From NCBI GenBank assembly GCA_017434985.1, contig JAFSFY010000003.1, forward strand, positions 1-49,441: a stretch of DNA of 49,441 nucleotides. Reading direction: 5' to 3'. Below, one piece after another: positions 1 through 7,381 of this stretch. The notes under the pieces are model-generated. The model had not been told where the DNA came from. It did not search any database and saw only the letters and a program-made list of their open reading frames with translations. The DNA comes from Clostridia bacterium (GTDB taxonomy: Bacteria > Bacillota > Clostridia > Oscillospirales > Acutalibacteraceae). Made by a program: the position numbers and the translations under genes. Numbering within the stretch: position 1 is the stretch's first letter; the number at the start of each line of letters is the position of its first letter.

Positions 1-12
1 GTAGAAACGGCG

Positions 13-37
13 AAACCCCCGATAAAATCGGGGGTTT
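13..37 (-). terminator. Hairpin downstream of the tRNA pair
   Basis: An 11-bp perfect stem (AAACCCCCGAT with ATCGGGGGTTT) closes a 3-base loop. It lies about 30 bases past the 3' end of the tRNA-Trp gene in its direction of transcription. The T-tract after the stem is poor on both strands, so termination on the minus strand is likely but not certain. Confidence 0.6.
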
Positions 38-68
38 CTTGGGCAATATCTTTTTCATTGCCCTTTGA

Positions 69-144
69 TGGCAGGGGCAGAAGGACTTGAACCCTCGGCA
101 CGCGGTTTTGGAGACCGCTGCTCTACCAACTGAGCTATACCCCT
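69..144 (-). tRNA. trnW: tRNA-Trp (anticodon CCA)
   Basis: The minus strand folds into a complete cloverleaf with acceptor AGGGGTA paired to TGCCCCT, a D-arm AGCTCAGTTGGTAGAGC, an anticodon loop CTCCAAA with anticodon CCA, and a T-arm with GGTTCAAGTCC. The 3' CCA is encoded at 69-71. It lies 3 bases downstream of the CAU tRNA, so both come from one transcript. Confidence 0.95.
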
Positions 145-147
145 ATA

Positions 148-224
148 TGGTGGGCCTTCAGGGACTCGAACCCGGGACCATCCGGTTATGAGCCGGGTGC
201 TCTAACCAACTGAGCTAAAGGCCC
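148..224 (-). tRNA. tRNA with anticodon CAU (elongator Met or Ile2)
   Basis: Complete cloverleaf on the minus strand: acceptor GGGCCTT with AAGGCCC, D-arm AGCTCAGTTGGTTAGAGC, anticodon loop CTCATAA, T-arm GGTTCGAGTCC and encoded CCA. The perfectly paired first base pair (G-C) argues against an initiator tRNA, which usually has an unpaired 1-72. Elongator Met and Ile2 (lysidine-modified CAU) cannot be separated safely by eye; elongator Met is my slight preference. Confidence 0.93.
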
Positions 225-278
225 AAATATCACTCGCGTGAACGAATGATTCGACGGAATCAAGTCGGCACGAGTGCT

Positions 279-306
279 ATTTTACCACAAATTTGAATAT
301 TGTCAA
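279..306 (-). promoter_or_regulatory. Sigma-A promoter of the tRNA pair
   Basis: On the minus strand TTGACA (301-306) and TAAAAT (279-284) are 16 bases apart and point to the tRNA genes. The promoter lies just after the rpoD stop codon, so the tRNAs may also receive readthrough from rpoD; I see no terminator between them. Nothing else is visible in 225-327. Confidence 0.75.
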
Positions 307-327
307 GAGGTTTTCAAAGAAAATGCA

Positions 328-1497
328 TCAATCCAAAAAGTCTTTCAACTTTTTGCTGCGGCTGGGATGACGCAATTTGCGCAGGGCTTTGGCTTCGATT
401 TGACGGATACGCTCACGCGTAACGTCAAACTCCTTACCCACCTCTTCCAGCGTGCGGGGACGGCCGTCCTCCAAACCGAAACGGAGCGACAACACCTTTT
501 CCTCACGAGGAGTGAGGGTATTGAGCACGTCGCGCAGTTGCTCTTTGAGCAACAAGTGCGAAGCAGCATCCGCCGGTGCGGGGGCTTCATCATCGGGAAT
601 AAAGTCACCCAAATGGCTGTCCTCTTCCTCACCGATGGGCGTTTCCAGCGACACGGGTTCTTGCGCCACGCGCATAATTTCGCGCACTTTTTCGGGCGCC
701 ATATCCAACTCGACCGCGATCTCCTCGGCGGTGGGCTCGTGACCGTTCTTGTGCAACAGTTGGCTGGACACCTTTTTCAGTTTGTTGATGGTCTCCACCA
801 TATGCACGGGAATACGAATGGTACGCGCTTGGTCGGCGATCGCACGGGTAATGGCCTGACGGATCCACCACGTGGCATAAGTCGAGAATTTGAAACCTTT
901 GGTATAATCAAATTTTTCAACCGCTTTGATCAGACCGAGGTTGCCCTCTTGAATCAGATCGAGGAACTGCATACCGCGGCCGACGTAACGTTTCGCAATA
1001 CTGACCACCAAACGGAGGTTGGCTTCCGACAAGCGCTTTTTGGCGTTTTGGTCGCCCTCGGCAATTTTGATGGACAATTCGATCTCTTCTTCGGGGGAAA
1101 GAAGCGGAACACGGCCGATCTCCTTCAGGTAGACTTTCACCGGGTCGTCAATGGACACCATATCGCCGGCGGCATCCGCGTCTTCCGCCTCGGTGGTCTC
1201 CGCCGTGAATTCCAGATCGGTCAACGCCGCATCGGCAAAATCGTCCACCACTTCGACGTTAAAGCCTTCCAAGGCTTCGTACAACTTGTCCATTTGATCG
1301 GGATCAAAGTCCAAGTTCTCCATCACGTCCATAATTTCTTGGGTGGTCAACTTGCCCTTGCTTTTGCCGAGTTCGATCAACTCGTTAAACAACGTTTTTT
1401 TATCCTTTTTTACGATGGAAATATCAATCAGATCTTCCTCACCGATCAAGGAGGTGTTGTTCATTTCTTTCAAAATATCGGTTCCGTTTTCAGCCAT
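328..1497 (-). CDS. rpoD: Primary sigma factor RpoD (SigA)
   Basis: The housekeeping sigma-70 factor directs core RNA polymerase to -10/-35 promoters. The 389-residue product has a short region 1.1 (about residues 30-75), region 1.2 with [21 protein letters not shown] (~117-137 region), and region 2 with the core-binding and -10 melting helices ([32 protein letters not shown]). Region 3 follows, then region 4 with the -35 helix-turn-helix ([20 protein letters not shown]). Length is typical of Firmicute SigA. The ATG has an AGAGGA ribosome site. It follows dnaG by 14 bases, the classic dnaG-rpoD macromolecular synthesis arrangement, with dgt and yigZ further upstream. Promoters across this window match what this sigma should read. 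Confidence 0.98.
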   Translation of the reverse strand: MAENGTDILKEMNNTSLIGEEDLIDISIVKKDKKTLFNELIELGKSKGKLTTQEIMDVMENLDFDPDQMDKLYEALEGFNVEVVDDFADAALTDLEFTAETTEAEDADAAGDMVSIDDPVKVYLKEIGRVPLLSPEEEIELSIKIAEGDQNAKKRLSEANLRLVVSIAKRYVGRGMQFLDLIQEGNLGLIKAVEKFDYTKGFKFSTYATWWIRQAITRAIADQARTIRIPVHMVETINKLKKVSSQLLHKNGHEPTAEEIAVELDMAPEKVREIMRVAQEPVSLETPIGEEEDSHLGDFIPDDEAPAPADAASHLLLKEQLRDVLNTLTPREEKVLSLRFGLEDGRPRTLEEVGKEFDVTRERIRQIEAKALRKLRHPSRSKKLKDFLD

Positions 1498-1511
1498 TGT
1501 GATTCCTCTTT

Positions 1512-3272
1512 CTATTGTTTCATTTGTTTCATTGTCTTGAGTTTTTCTTGTATTTGCTCGGGTGTGAGATCTTCGGGGTTTTGCAGACCGCGCAACTCGT
1601 GCTCGTGCTGTATCACCTGCACGTAGCGCCGCGCTTGATCCAACGTGAGCGACGATACCCTCTCCCGCGAGTCTTTGACCATTTTGGAGATGTAGGCCAT
1701 CTCTTCAGCTTCGTACTCCTCTGCCAAATACGACAGTTCGATAAACTTAGCCTCATGATGGCGCGAAAGCAACGTTTCGTACAGCCGCCGATTGAACGCC
1801 GTGATCATCTGTTCGGGTTGCAGTTCCTTTTCGATGGTCGCCAAAAACTCGGGATTGAGAAGCAGTATACCGAGCAACGCTTCTTCCGCGCTGGCACCGC
1901 GAACGGCTTTAGCCGCTTCAGGATTGGCTTTCCCCTGCATCGTTTCCGCCCGGCGGACGATCTGCGACATCTGCCGTTCTTGCTGTTGTTTGCGCCTTCG
2001 TTTGATCTGGTTATTGATCTGCAACAGCACGTTCTCTTTTGACACGCCAAGTTCAGTTGCCAAGCGCGTGGCGTATACTTCCCGCTCCAGAGGATTGTGC
2101 AGTTCCGCCAGCAACGCCGTGGCATCTTTCAAATAATTGACCTTGCCGTCCGAGGTGGTGAGCAAATGGCGTTTACCAACCTCGATCAACCGATATTCCA
2201 CGTCGTTGGCGGAACGTTCGAGTAACAATTTAAAACGCTCGGGGCCGTTGTTTTTGATAAATTCGTCGGGGTCTTTCCCGTCGGGAATGGAAACCAGCCG
2301 AATGTTGATACCCGTATCACGGAGCAATCCGATTGCCCGCTGTGCACCTTTCTGACCCGCGGCATCGGCATCAAAAATAAGGATCGCCTCATCGGTATAC
2401 CGCGCCATCAACCGCGCGTGGTCAGCGGTAAAAGACGTGCCGAGTGCCGCCACCGCGTTGGTAAATCCCGCTTGGTGTAAGGCGATAACGTCCATATACC
2501 CTTCGCACAAAATCAGTTGCTTTTGCCCGCTTTGTTTGGCAAAATTGAGGGCAAACAGGTTGTTGGTCTTTTTGAAAACGGGGGTCTCCCCCGAGTTTAA
2601 ATATTTGGGTTTGGAATCGTCGAGTACACGACCACCGAACGCGATCACGTTGCCGCGCACGTCAATGATCGGGATCATCACACGATTGCGGAAGAGGTCG
2701 TAAATAGAGCCTTTTTGACTGCGACCGCACAACCAAGCGGCACGCAATTCTTCATCGTGGAAGCCTTTTTTGCGCAGTTCGTCACGCAAAAACCAAAAAC
2801 TGTCGGGTGCGTACCCGAGACCGAAGTGCCGAATGGTGGCATCGGTATACCCACGCCGATGATAATAGTCGAGCGCCGTTTTCCCTGTCTCGGAATACAG
2901 GCATTTGTGGTACAGCCGCGCCGCTTCACGGTTGGCTTCCAAAATACGCACCCGCTGTTTGGCGGCACCGTCGTCAAACGTGTGCTCCGGCATGGTCATC
3001 CCCACGCGGTCGGCCAAAAACTTGACCGCATCGATATAACTTAAATTTTCGATCCGCTTAATGAACGTGATCACGTCACCGCCCGCACCGCAACCGAAAC
3101 AGTAAAACGAAGCGGTTTCGGGGTACAGATTAAACGACGGCGTCTTTTCACCGTGGAACGGACACAGACCCACCAAGTTGCGGCCGCGCCGCTTGAGCGA
3201 AACGTAAGAAGAGACCACACTTTCGATGTCGTTTTTGGCAATCAGTTCTTGAATAAAGCTATCCGGCAACAT
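1512..3272 (-). CDS. dnaG: DNA primase DnaG
   Basis: Primase makes RNA primers for the replication fork. The 586-residue protein has the N-terminal CHC2 zinc-binding domain (C37, H40, C58, C61 in CPFH...CFGC). The catalytic core follows, with a TOPRIM fold ([11 protein letters not shown] with the conserved Glu, then [13 protein letters not shown] with the Asp pair). A C-terminal helical helicase-interaction region of about 150 residues starts after a basic coiled segment ([13 protein letters not shown]). Length is normal. The start has an AAGGGGAG site. It is 18 bases downstream of the HD triphosphohydrolase gene and 14 bases upstream of rpoD, so the three are very probably cotranscribed. Confidence 0.98.
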   Translation of the reverse strand: MLPDSFIQELIAKNDIESVVSSYVSLKRRGRNLVGLCPFHGEKTPSFNLYPETASFYCFGCGAGGDVITFIKRIENLSYIDAVKFLADRVGMTMPEHTFDDGAAKQRVRILEANREAARLYHKCLYSETGKTALDYYHRRGYTDATIRHFGLGYAPDSFWFLRDELRKKGFHDEELRAAWLCGRSQKGSIYDLFRNRVMIPIIDVRGNVIAFGGRVLDDSKPKYLNSGETPVFKKTNNLFALNFAKQSGQKQLILCEGYMDVIALHQAGFTNAVAALGTSFTADHARLMARYTDEAILIFDADAAGQKGAQRAIGLLRDTGINIRLVSIPDGKDPDEFIKNNGPERFKLLLERSANDVEYRLIEVGKRHLLTTSDGKVNYLKDATALLAELHNPLEREVYATRLATELGVSKENVLLQINNQIKRRRKQQQERQMSQIVRRAETMQGKANPEAAKAVRGASAEEALLGILLLNPEFLATIEKELQPEQMITAFNRRLYETLLSRHHEAKFIELSYLAEEYEAEEMAYISKMVKDSRERVSSLTLDQARRYVQVIQHEHELRGLQNPEDLTPEQIQEKLKTMKQMKQ

Positions 3273-3290
3273 ACGTGGTCTCCCCTTTCC

Positions 3291-4304
3291 TTAAATTTTA
3301 AAATTTCGTTGCAACTGCCATCCTTTGGGGATGAACAGATCGTTGTAAATTTCCAGTGCAAAATTATCGGTCATACCCGCAATGTAGTCACACGCGCCGC
3401 GCTCCACACTTTCGGTTTCGGTGATATACCGATATTCGGGCGGCAGTTGGTCGGGATGAGTACAAAACCAATCGAACAAGCGGCGGATAAATTCGTCCAC
3501 CTTTTTCTCTTCGTTTTTGGCCACGGGGTCGCGATACAACCGCTCGAACATAAAATCGTGAATCTCGTCAAACGCGGTTTGGATGGCGGGTGCCATTTGA
3601 ATGTCTTCCCCGCTGTTTTCGACGAGGGAACCGATCAAGGTATCAAAACGCTGTGCACGGGTGGCACCCAAAATATCGGTGATGTGCCGCGGAATTTCCG
3701 TTTCCGCAAACACACCGGCGCGCAAGGCATCGTCAATATCGTGGTTGATGTAGGCCACGTGGTCGGCCACACGCACGATGCGTCCCTCCAATGTCTGTGA
3801 CCATTCGCCATTCGTATGACGGTCGATACCGTTACGCACTTCCCATGTGAGGTTAAGGCCGTTGCCGTTGCCTTCCAGCCGCTCCACCACGCGCACACCT
3901 TGCTCGTAATGACGGAAACCGCCGTCCATACAACGGTCGAGCGCCCGTTCTCCCGCGTGGCCGAAGGGGGTGTGCCCCAAATCGTGTGCCAAAGCGATCG
4001 CCTCGGTGAGGTCTTCATTGAGGCGGAGGGCACGCGCAATGGTGCGCGCGATCTGCGACACTTCCAACGTATGGGTGAGGCGCGTACGGTAATGGTCACC
4101 CTCCGGTGACAAAAACACCTGCGTTTTGTGTTTTAAACGGCGAAACGCCTTGCAATGCAACACACGGTCACGGTCGCGCTGAAAATCCGTGCGGAAATTA
4201 CAGGGAATTTCCTCCCGCTCACGGCCGCGGCTTTCGGCCGCCAATGCCGCCCGAGGGGACAACGTTTGCCGTTCGAGTTGTTCGCTGTATTCACGCGGTA
4301 ACAT
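3291..4304 (-). CDS. dgt: dGTPase-like HD-domain triphosphohydrolase
   Basis: Members of this HD superfamily hydrolyse dNTPs to deoxynucleosides and triphosphate and help to balance dNTP pools. The 337-residue product shows the metal-binding signature: H78 in LTHTLEVSQIARTIAR, and the HD pair H107-D108 in AHDLGHTPFGHAGE. The opening RQTLSPRAALAAESRGRERE and FQRDRDRVLHCKAFRRLKHKTQVF are typical of the dGTPase-like subgroup. I chose the ATG at 4304 because an AAAGGGTG site precedes it; an in-frame ATG 33 bases upstream has no such site. It sits directly before dnaG, a common Clostridial neighbour. Substrate specificity (dGTP or other dNTPs) cannot be read from sequence. Confidence 0.92.
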   Translation of the reverse strand: MLPREYSEQLERQTLSPRAALAAESRGREREEIPCNFRTDFQRDRDRVLHCKAFRRLKHKTQVFLSPEGDHYRTRLTHTLEVSQIARTIARALRLNEDLTEAIALAHDLGHTPFGHAGERALDRCMDGGFRHYEQGVRVVERLEGNGNGLNLTWEVRNGIDRHTNGEWSQTLEGRIVRVADHVAYINHDIDDALRAGVFAETEIPRHITDILGATRAQRFDTLIGSLVENSGEDIQMAPAIQTAFDEIHDFMFERLYRDPVAKNEEKKVDEFIRRLFDWFCTHPDQLPPEYRYITETESVERGACDYIAGMTDNFALEIYNDLFIPKGWQLQRNFKI

Positions 4305-4363
4305 ACCGTTCACACCCTTTCTCTCTTTTATACGCAATCAAAACGGAAAAATCCTTTTTTATG

Positions 4364-4999
4364 CTAACCTTTTTTCGCAAAATCAAAAAATTCTTCGCCT
4401 TCCTTGTCAAAAAAGCGCTGACCGGCGGTAATTTCGGTGAGTTGCGCTTGAAACGCCTCTTCCCTTTCACAAGGCAAATGGAAACGCAGGGTCACGTCCT
4501 CGGCAAACTCGCTGTCGTCGATCACACCGCCGAACTCGGCAACCAACGGTTGCACGCGCCCGTATTCGCCGTATTCACAACGAACCGAACCGACACTGCA
4601 CGAGCGGCGTTCCAACACACCGGCGGCACGCACGGCAATCGAGGCACCTTTGGAATAGGCACGCACCAAACTGCCCGCACCAAGCAGAATGCCGCCAAAA
4701 TAGCGAATGACCACCACCACGCAATCGGTGATGCCTTGTTTTTGCAACACGTCGAGCACCGGCACGCCGGCGGTGCCTTGCGGCTCCCCGTCGTCGGTGC
4801 TGCGGCTGATGCGCGAATCGCGCAACACATAAGCGTAGACGTGATGTTTGGCATCCCAATATTGTTTTTTAAGCGCGGCGACAAAAGCAAGCGCTTCTTC
4901 CTCGGTTTTGACGGGTTTGGCAAACCCGATAAAACGCGAGCGTTGTTCGGTAAATTCGTCGCTCCCTTCGGCCGCCACGGTCAAATACGCCGCTTCCAT
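4364..4999 (-). CDS. yigZ: YigZ/IMPACT family protein
   Basis: A conserved UPF0029 (IMPACT N-terminal domain) protein of 211 residues; the family is linked to translation and stress in eukaryotes but has no settled bacterial function. Diagnostic stretches are RSRFIGFAKPVKTEEEALAF, DAKHHVYAYVLRD, DDGEPQGTAGVPVLDVLQ and VVVVIRYFGGILLGAGSLVR. A C-terminal DUF1949-like ferredoxin-type domain follows. The ATG at 4999 is preceded by GGTGG and AAAGGGG. Sixty bases separate it from dgt, and it probably heads the dgt-dnaG-rpoD run, partly fed by readthrough past the hairpin at 5035-5058. Confidence 0.93.
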   Translation of the reverse strand: MEAAYLTVAAEGSDEFTEQRSRFIGFAKPVKTEEEALAFVAALKKQYWDAKHHVYAYVLRDSRISRSTDDGEPQGTAGVPVLDVLQKQGITDCVVVVIRYFGGILLGAGSLVRAYSKGASIAVRAAGVLERRSCSVGSVRCEYGEYGRVQPLVAEFGGVIDDSEFAEDVTLRFHLPCEREEAFQAQLTEITAGQRFFDKEGEEFFDFAKKG

Positions 5000-5034
5000 C
5001 GTGATCCACCGCCCCTTTCCTAAAATATGAGAAA

Positions 5035-5058
5035 GGGCAGTGCATTGCTGCACCGCCC
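5035..5058 (-). terminator. Terminator after rpmE
   Basis: A 10-bp stem (GGGCGGTGCA with TGCACTGCCC, one G-T wobble) with a 4-base loop lies 13 bases past the rpmE stop. It is followed by CCTTTCTCATATTTT, an imperfect U-rich run, so termination may be partial and feed yigZ. Confidence 0.65.
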
Positions 5059-5071
5059 TGATTCACACCAC

Positions 5072-5281
5072 TTATTTGCCTTCTTTGATACCAAAACGTT
5101 TGTTGAAACGGTCAACACGGCCGCCGGTATCGACCAGCTTCTGTCTGCCGGTGAAGAACGGATGGCATTTCGAGCAAATTTCCACACGGATATTCTCTTT
5201 GGTGGAGCAGGTCTCGATCACTTCGCCGCAAGCGCAGGTGATGGTGGTTTTCTCATACTTGGGATGAATATTCTCTTTCAT
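5072..5281 (-). CDS. rpmE: Ribosomal protein bL31, zinc-binding form
   Basis: Large-subunit protein of 69 residues beginning [10 protein letters not shown]. It keeps the C-plus zinc ribbon: a Cys-x-Cys pair ([13 protein letters not shown]) and [24 protein letters not shown]. The ATG at 5281 has a strong GAGGTG site; an in-frame start 45 bases upstream lacks one. The gene stands alone between tRNA-Ser and a terminator. Zinc-ribbon L31 usually serves zinc-replete cells, with a zinc-free paralogue elsewhere in some genomes; none is seen here. Confidence 0.97.
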   Translation of the reverse strand: MKENIHPKYEKTTITCACGEVIETCSTKENIRVEICSKCHPFFTGRQKLVDTGGRVDRFNKRFGIKEGK

Positions 5282-5294
5282 TCTTTTCACCTCT

Positions 5295-5334
5295 TTCAGA
5301 AGCTTGTATTTCTGAACGAAGACCAAACTTCGTT
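5295..5334 (-). promoter_or_regulatory. Paired hairpins in the rpmE leader
   Basis: Two adjacent 7-bp inverted repeats lie between tRNA-Ser and the rpmE ribosome site. They are AACGAAG/CTTCGTT (5315-5334, 6-base loop) and TTCAGAA/TTCTGAA (5295-5316, 8-base loop), sharing two bases. L31 genes in Firmicutes are known to have leader RNAs for autoregulation; whether this is one is inference. Confidence 0.4.
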
Positions 5335-5343
5335 GAAATCAAA

Positions 5344-5434
5344 TGGCGGAGAGTTAGGGATTTGAACCCTAGGTACGCTTTAAACGTACACACGATTTCC
5401 AATCGTGCGCCTTCGACCACTCAGCCAACTCTCC
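5344..5434 (-). tRNA. trnS: tRNA-Ser (anticodon GGA)
   Basis: A 91-nt class II tRNA on the minus strand. Acceptor GGAGAGT pairs with ACTCTCC, the anticodon loop TTGGAAA holds GGA, and a long variable arm (TGTACGTTTAAAGCGTAC) precedes the T-arm GGTTCAAATCC. CCA is encoded. It lies 62 bases upstream of rpmE on the same strand and may be cotranscribed with it. Confidence 0.95.
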
Positions 5435-5458
5435 GAGTTCGCACACAAGTGCTAAATT

Positions 5459-5487
5459 ATTATAATGAATGCGAACCAAAAAATCAA
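5459..5487 (-). promoter_or_regulatory. Sigma-A promoter of tRNA-Ser
   Basis: Minus-strand TTGATT (5482-5487) and TATAAT (5459-5464) are 17 bases apart. A run of A/T tracts (5488-5520) lies directly upstream and could act as an UP element. The same tracts form weak inverted repeats (TTTTTGAA/TTCAAAAA) just past the asnA stop. That is the only candidate end signal for asnA, and it is GC-poor. Confidence 0.75.
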
Positions 5488-5525
5488 GTATTTTTTTGAA
5501 TTTTTTCAAAAATTTTTCGAAGGGC

Positions 5526-6545
5526 TTATAAAAGCGGAATTTGCGCTTCGGCGCAACGCGCCATCATCTCGTCCGGCCACAACGACGCTTGCACTTCGCC
5601 GATGTGCGCCTTATTCAAAAAGAACATACACAAACGCGATTGACCGATACCGCCACCGACGGTGAGCGGCAACTCACCGTTTAACAACGCTTTTTGGAAC
5701 GGCAACTCCTCACGGTCGGTACAACCGGAAATTTCAAGCTGACGTTTGAGCGACGCTTCGTCGACACGAATACCCATCGACGACACTTCAAACGCACGGT
5801 CAAGCAGCGGATAGTAGAAGATAATGTCGCCGTTTAATTGCCAATCGTCATAGTCGGGGGCGCGGCTGTCATGCCGTTTGCCCGAACGCAACGCACCGCC
5901 GATCTGCATCAGGAAAATGGCGCCGTATTTTTTGGCAGCTTCCTTTTCACGGGCAGAGGATTCCAAATCGGGATACGCATCTTCGAGTTCCTGCGTCGTG
6001 ATAAAGGTGATGGTTTCGGGAAGTTTGGGTTGCAAGAACGGGTATTGCCCGCACGCAATCGCTTCCACTCCACGGAAAACACCGTAGATCTGTTTGACAA
6101 TGGTTTCGAGCATTTCCACCGTACGGTCTTCACGGCGAATGACCTTTTCCCAGTCCCATTGGTCCACGTACAGGGAATGCAGGTTATCGGTCACTTCATC
6201 GCGGCGAATGGCGTTCATATCGGTGTATAAGCCTTGACCGACACCCACGCCATAACGCTTGAGCGCCAAACGTTTCCATTTGGCGAGAGAATGCACCACT
6301 TCCGCCATCGAACCGTCGTCATACCGAATGTCAAAACTGACCGCACGTTCCACACCGCTTAAGTTGTCGTTAAGACCGCTTTCGGGGTGCACAAACAACG
6401 GGGCCGACACGCGCGTGAGCGCCAGCGTTTTGGAAAGCAGATCCTCAAACTCGTCTTTCAAGAGCTTGATGGCTTTTTCGGTTTCCAAAATATCCATATT
6501 GGGACGGTATCCGTCCGGTATTTGAAGTTGATAGACACTGCTCAT
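5526..6545 (-). CDS. asnA: Aspartate-ammonia ligase AsnA
   Basis: Converts aspartate, ATP and ammonia to asparagine; a class II aminoacyl-tRNA-synthetase-like fold. The 339-residue length equals the family norm. Recognisable stretches include VSAPLFVHPESGLNDNLSG near the N-terminus, VVHSLAKWKRLAL, GVGVGQGLYTDMNAIRRDE, HSLYVDQWDWEKVI and the C-terminal GGGIGQSRLCMFFL loop with its conserved Arg. The ATG is preceded by AAAGGGGA. It is a single-gene unit with its own promoter. The enzyme uses free ammonia, unlike the glutamine-dependent AsnB. Confidence 0.97.
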   Translation of the reverse strand: MSSVYQLQIPDGYRPNMDILETEKAIKLLKDEFEDLLSKTLALTRVSAPLFVHPESGLNDNLSGVERAVSFDIRYDDGSMAEVVHSLAKWKRLALKRYGVGVGQGLYTDMNAIRRDEVTDNLHSLYVDQWDWEKVIRREDRTVEMLETIVKQIYGVFRGVEAIACGQYPFLQPKLPETITFITTQELEDAYPDLESSAREKEAAKKYGAIFLMQIGGALRSGKRHDSRAPDYDDWQLNGDIIFYYPLLDRAFEVSSMGIRVDEASLKRQLEISGCTDREELPFQKALLNGELPLTVGGGIGQSRLCMFFLNKAHIGEVQASLWPDEMMARCAEAQIPLL

Positions 6546-6575
6546 CGTTCTATCCCCTTTCTGTAAATCCCGCCA

Positions 6576-6604
6576 ATTATATCACTTTTACGGATTCAAT
6601 GCAA
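6576..6604 (-). promoter_or_regulatory. Promoter of asnA
   Basis: Minus-strand TTGCAT (6599-6604) and TATAAT (6576-6581) with a 17-base spacer, about 30 bases upstream of the asnA ATG. I see no operator or riboswitch-like structure in the short leader. Confidence 0.7.
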
Positions 6605-6612
6605 GATGTTTT

Positions 6613-7224
6613 TCAGCGCGTCCACAAATTTTCGTCCCAATCGATGCGTTGGGGTTCCACGAGCACTGCACGCACGGGCGTGCCGTCAGCACCCGCAATT
6701 TTGAGCGGAGCGGCAATGAGCAGGTAGGTGGTATTGGTTTTCGCTTTGCTCAAATCCAGTCCCTCAAGCAACACCATATCGGTACCGAGCAACTGCCGAT
6801 GCACTTCAGCGGTATATTCGGGCGGCGCCACCGACGTTTCTTCCACGCCGAGCAACACGATGCCGGCATTCGAAAGCACAAACGCCGCGCTGGGGGATAA
6901 CTGCACGTCGCCTTTGAACAGCACGCGCTTTTTCAGATAAGGTAACAACTCTTCCGCCGCGTCACCAAGCAACAAACCGTTGCATTCGATCACCACACAT
7001 TCGCCGATGCAGGCGTCAAACGGCACACGATCGGCCGACGTGCCGCCCGTGATGAAATGGCGGGGCGCATCCATATGCGTGCCGTTGTGCAAACACATCG
7101 AAATGGCGGTAGTGTTACACGCATCGCCCCATTCGATACGGTGCAACGGTTTGAGTTCGGGGTTCGGGTCACCCGGATAGACGGGAGCCATCGTCAATTC
7201 GCGCGTGATATCAATAAAATCCAT
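6613..7224 (-). CDS. Cyclase/kynurenine-formamidase-family metal hydrolase
   Basis: A 203-residue member of the cyclase family (kynurenine formamidase, isatin hydrolase and relatives), zinc- or manganese-dependent amide/ester hydrolases. The metal-binding signature HxGTHxDxPxH is intact: H46, H50, D52 and H56 in LHNGTHMDAPRHF. The conserved start FIDITRELTMAPVYPGDPNP and the closing YLLIAAPLKIAGADGTPVRAVL fit the fold. I chose the ATG at 7224, which has AAGGGTGG five bases upstream; a GTG at 7233 is possible. Tryptophan degradation genes are absent nearby, so the substrate is unknown. It is divergent from the sialidase-like gene, sharing a 160-base control region. Confidence 0.88.
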   Translation of the reverse strand: MDFIDITRELTMAPVYPGDPNPELKPLHRIEWGDACNTTAISMCLHNGTHMDAPRHFITGGTSADRVPFDACIGECVVIECNGLLLGDAAEELLPYLKKRVLFKGDVQLSPSAAFVLSNAGIVLLGVEETSVAPPEYTAEVHRQLLGTDMVLLEGLDLSKAKTNTTYLLIAAPLKIAGADGTPVRAVLVEPQRIDWDENLWTR

Positions 7225-7255
7225 ATATACCACCCTTGTTTGTCAATTCGTTCCA

Positions 7256-7284
7256 ATCATACCGCTTTCCTCCACAAAAGTCAA
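7256..7284 (-). promoter_or_regulatory. Promoter of the cyclase-family gene
   Basis: Minus-strand TTGACT (7279-7284) and TATGAT (7256-7261) are exactly 17 bases apart. It is back-to-back with the sialidase-like promoter; the -35 boxes lie about 30 bases apart. Confidence 0.72.
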
Positions 7285-7304
7285 CAAATCCACAATTTTT
7301 AGTA

Positions 7305-7358
7305 GGTTACACCTTGAAAAACCACCAAATAAATGGTATAGTAGCACCAAGTGTAACC
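7305..7358. promoter_or_regulatory. Inverted repeat flanking the sialidase promoter
   Basis: Perfect 8-base arms GGTTACAC (7305-7312) and GTGTAACC (7351-7358) enclose the -35 and -10 of the plus-strand promoter. Arm centres are 46 bases apart. The left arm abuts the -35 and the right arm falls near +4. This looks like a pair of repressor half-sites or a looping operator (inference). Confidence 0.5.
7314..7342 (+). promoter_or_regulatory. Promoter of the sialidase-like/acyltransferase pair
   Basis: TTGAAA (7314-7319) and TATAGT (7337-7342), spacer 17. The leader to the ATG is about 35 bases and contains AGGAGG. Confidence 0.75.
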
Positions 7359-7381
7359 CCATATACTACGAGGAGGTATGG

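Noticed and set aside
274..1626. A 450-codon plus-strand frame over rpoD
   Set aside because: Antisense shadow of the sigma factor with no ribosome site.
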